From: Chlamydiota bacterium
GTDB taxonomy: Bacteria > Chlamydiota > Chlamydiia > Chlamydiales > Rhabdochlamydiaceae
Assembly (NCBI GenBank): GCA_023269365.1
Contig: JAHFTN010000065.1
Location: 1 to 8,903, forward strand
Length of the DNA: 8,903 nucleotides
Direction of reading: 5' to 3'
Shown here: positions 6,283-8,903 of the stretch, one piece after another
How the letters are laid out: the number at the start of each line of letters is the position of its first letter
Numbering within the stretch: position 1 is the first letter of the stretch
Made by a program: the position numbers and the translations under genes
Notes under the pieces: generated by a model
What the model saw: only the letters and a program-made list of their open reading frames with translations
The model's database searches: none
What the model was told of the DNA's origin: nothing

Positions 6283-8903
6283 TACCGAATGGATTTACGC
6301 ACCTCTTTTTCCCTCGCGCCCAAATTGCCATAGCGGTGGTAGTCGATACTCAAGCTAATTTCACGCAAATAATGCAACAGCTCAAAGCGGCCGTGTGCGA
6401 GCACGGGAGCTGCGTCTAAAAACGTGGCCGACACACTCGCTGCTTTATATAAATTCTCAGAAGGGGCACTTAAAAACCGCACTCGATGCCAAGTTTTGGC
6501 TTTAAGGCGGTTGGCAAACTGCTCATCGCTCTCCTCAATGACAGAAAAAGAGGAAGGGAGTGAGACCCTATTGCTAGGGTGCTTACTGATATGCAGTGGG
6601 CAGTTACAACTTAAAGCCGCTGCAAAAGAGCGTAAAAGATCAAGAAGAGTATCTTGTTCTTGAATCCTTAAACTTAAATTGTGATGAGGTCGATAGCGGA
6701 GCTTGTTGTCTTGTCCGAGGAGTTTTGAGGGGTCGTGGTCCTCTGCAAACCGCTTGGCCCAAAAGGCGTAATTAGAGGCGCTGGCGTAAAAGATGCCGAG
6801 CTCTTCTGAGGAAAGGTTGTGCTTTTGCGCCAAGGTCAATAGCTCATTGACAGGGCGGCTCAATAGCGCTTTTTCCTGAGGGAGAGAGAGCTCTTTGGGA
6901 CGCGCAAACTGCATCACGTAATTAGGGCCGCCAGCTTTTGCCCCGGCGCCAAAACTACTTGCCTTTGTCCCTCCAAAGGGCTGACGTCTCACGATAGCGC
7001 CGGTAATGCTACGGTTGATATAGCAATTTCCTGCCACAATTTTTTCCATCCAATATTGCTTTTCCCTCTCATCTAAACTCTGCAATCCCGAAGTCAAGCC
7101 ATAAGGAGTATCGTTGGCAAGAGTGATGGCGTGTTTGAGATTATCTGCGCGCATTACGCTAAGAAGGGGGCCAAAAAACTCTGTCCTATGGGAAAAGCTG
7201 CCTTGTTCTACCCCCAATTTCACTCCAGGAGACCAGAGGCTTGGATTGTGGAGGTCTTTTTTGGGGGTGACAAGCCACCTCTCCTTGCCATTCAAAGTAG
7301 TCAGCCCCTTGAGAAGCGTTTCATTGGGCTCATGGATAAGAGGAGTTATTTTGGATGAGAGGTCCCAGGCTGAGCCCACAGATAAACTCTCCACAGCATC
7401 TTTGAGTTGAGCTAAGAAATGGGGATCATCATAGACCTCTTTTTCTAAGATGAGCAAGCTACACGCACTACACTTTTGCCCATTATGCCCAAAGGCTGCA
7501 GAAACAACGTCTTTGATTGCTAAGTCTCGATCAGCAAGGGCTGTGACGATCATCGCGTTTTTCCCTCCCGTCTCAGCAAAGAGCTCGACCCCCGGGCGCA
7601 GGCGCATAAAGAGCTCCGCTGTAGCACTGCCTCCTGTCAAGATAATCGCGTTAATACGCGGGTCTTGAATCAAGGTGGATCCTACAGGCTCATCCACACA
7701 ATTGATAAATTGAAGCACTTGGCGAGGAACCCCCGCCTCCCAAAAGAGTTGTACCAGTTCCCATCCACATAGAACAGCTTCGGGAGCGGGCTTGAAGAGG
7801 ACACAATTTCCCGCTGCGAGGGCTGCCAAGATCCCTCCTGCGGGGATAGAGATAGGAAAATTCCAGGGGGGAGTCACAACGACTGTCCCCTTGGGAGCCC
7901 AGTGCAATGTTCTGCACCCATCCATCGTTTTTAGTGAGCGCAAATAGTATTCGGCAAAGTCGATCGCCTCTGAGACCTCAGGGTCCCCTTCCAAAATCGT
8001 TTTGCTTCCCTCTAGAAGCATGGCGCCAAGAAGCACATCCCTCTTTTCTCTCATCTGTTGCGCCACTTTTCCTAGTAGAGCGCAGCGCTGCTCCGCAGAG
8101 ACTTTTCTCCAAGAGGTTTCTTCTTTTTTAGCAGAAGCGATCGCTTGGGCCACTTGTGTTTCATCTGCCAGTGTATAACGGTATAATTCTTTCCTAACTC
8201 CTTGAGGGTTTTGCTGAGAGAGGATTTCTCCTGCAATCACACAAGGGATCGGCTCTATCTTTTTATGTTGCCACTCGGAGAGGATTTTTTTGGCCCAAAT
8301 GCGATTTTGCGACAAAGAAAAATCGGTGTCCGCTTCATTTTCAAATGGCTCTGTCACTAAAAGGGGTTGTGGAGCTCTATTTCTATCTTGCGTTCTTCTC
8401 GATTTCTTATAGACAGACTCCATCCCCTTACAGGCGTTAGCAAATAAGATCACCTGCTCTTCCCATTCTGTAGAGCCTGGCTTCAGTCCAAATGTTACTC
8501 TCAAGAAATTGTCCACTCCCGTATTCTCATCGAGCCGGCGGATGAGATACGCCACAGCACTTTGAAAATCCTCTTTTGTCGCAACAGGGCAATAGAGCAA
8601 GATCTCTTTAGAGAGCTGTTGCACCACCCTGCGGATGTGATCTGCCATCCCCTCTAACATCTCAAAATTAACTTCCTTCAAAACTTGATTTTCCTCACGC
8701 AAAAGGAGCGCATAGGCGATGTCGAATAAGTTGTGACTTGCAACGCCCAAATGCACCGCCTGAGCATGGATTTTTACACATCCATACGTCACCATCTTTT
8801 TATAATTGGCATCGACATCTGCTTTTTTCGTATAGGGAGCCTGGGGCCAATCGCGCACACTCGCCTCAAACTGTTCCATAGAGAGATTCGCCCCTTTTAC
8901 AAT
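6282..8903 (-). CDS. putA: PutA, bifunctional proline / P5C dehydrogenase (5' end cut by window edge)
   Basis: PutA oxidises proline to glutamate: an FAD-dependent PRODH domain makes P5C, and an NAD-dependent aldehyde dehydrogenase domain finishes the reaction. The minus frame is open to the window edge; VKGANLSMEQFE shows that the Met at 8879 is internal. Numbering from that Met, the end of the PRODH domain covers about 1-160, with the substrate-binding arginine pair in YLIRRLDEN (111-119). The ALDH domain covers about 190-660: PWNFPISIP (338-346), KPAPE (363-367), TGGSATAE (415-422), catalytic Glu436 in ETGGKN, catalytic Cys470 in GQKCSAC, EFFGP (567-571), and RQPFGGTKASSFGAGAKAGG (632-651) typical of P5C dehydrogenases. 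About 200 further residues follow, with LRYRP (727-731), a motif I associate with the C-terminal domain of some long PutAs. The 873 visible residues imply a full length well over 1000. It faces the kinase gene tail to tail and has its own terminator. Its promoter is outside the window. Confidence 0.95.
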   Translation of the reverse strand: MVKGANLSMEQFEASVRDWPQAPYTKKADVDANYKKMVTYGCVKIHAQAVHLGVASHNLFDIAYALLLREENQVLKEVNFEMLEGMADHIRRVVQQLSKEILLYCPVATKEDFQSAVAYLIRRLDENTGVDNFLRVTFGLKPGSTEWEEQVILFANACKGMESVYKKSRRTQDRNRAPQPLLVTEPFENEADTDFSLSQNRIWAKKILSEWQHKKIEPIPCVIAGEILSQQNPQGVRKELYRYTLADETQVAQAIASAKKEETSWRKVSAEQRCALLGKVAQQMREKRDVLLGAMLLEGSKTILEGDPEVSEAIDFAEYYLRSLKTMDGCRTLHWAPKGTVVVTPPWNFPISIPAGGILAALAAGNCVLFKPAPEAVLCGWELVQLFWEAGVPRQVLQFINCVDEPVGSTLIQDPRINAIILTGGSATAELFMRLRPGVELFAETGGKNAMIVTALADRDLAIKDVVSAAFGHNGQKCSACSLLILEKEVYDDPHFLAQLKDAVESLSVGSAWDLSSKITPLIHEPNETLLKGLTTLNGKERWLVTPKKDLHNPSLWSPGVKLGVEQGSFSHRTEFFGPLLSVMRADNLKHAITLANDTPYGLTSGLQSLDEREKQYWMEKIVAGNCYINRSITGAIVRRQPFGGTKASSFGAGAKAGGPNYVMQFARPKELSLPQEKALLSRPVNELLTLAQKHNLSSEELGIFYASASNYAFWAKRFAEDHDPSKLLGQDNKLRYRPHHNLSLRIQEQDTLLDLLRSFAAALSCNCPLHISKHPSNRVSLPSSFSVIEESDEQFANRLKAKTWHRVRFLSAPSENLYKAASVSATFLDAAPVLAHGRFELLHYLREISLSIDYHRYGNLGAREKEVRKSIR

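Noticed and set aside
7114..7410. Plus-strand open frames of 75-98 residues inside putA
   Set aside because: They are antisense to conserved aldehyde dehydrogenase sequence with intact catalytic motifs, and encode nothing recognisable.

Overview
The window looks like part of a chromosome from a member of the Chlamydiota, probably an environmental (amoeba- or protist-associated) lineage rather than Chlamydia itself. The strongest evidence is SecA. Its N-terminus, its expanded domain between Walker B and the conserved GRRFSDG segment, and stretches such as LWLVSKG and KWDIYYH resemble chlamydial SecA as I remember it; I did no database search. I infer an environmental lineage from the PutA-type proline catabolic enzyme and the extra protein kinase.

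Layout. Positions 1-2677 (minus) hold secA, cut at its 3' end by the window edge. Positions 2678-2885 are an intergenic gap with the secA ribosome-binding site, a possible -10 element and a long inverted repeat just after the next gene upstream. Positions 2886-4505 (minus) encode an OppA-type lipoprotein, a peptide-binding protein. Positions 4506-4690 are an AT-rich divergent control region with a recognisable promoter on each strand. Positions 4691-6193 (plus) encode a 500-residue Hanks-type Ser/Thr protein kinase with an N-terminal half I do not recognise. Positions 6194-6281 are a compact convergent gap that folds almost entirely into a hairpin. Positions 6282-8903 (minus) encode PutA, cut at its 5' end by the window edge. 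The window shows the end of its proline dehydrogenase domain, the whole P5C dehydrogenase domain and a C-terminal domain.

Function. The genes do not form one operon. SecA drives protein export, including export of lipoproteins such as the OppA homologue. OppA and PutA both suit a bacterium that lives on host peptides and amino acids: peptides are captured outside the inner membrane, and proline is oxidised to glutamate. The kinase is the odd one out. It is visibly more AT-rich than its neighbours, sits alone on the plus strand between a strong promoter and a hairpin terminator, and has a nonstandard N-terminus containing a repeated short motif. It is the best candidate here for something undescribed, possibly a host-directed or regulatory kinase, but that role is inference.
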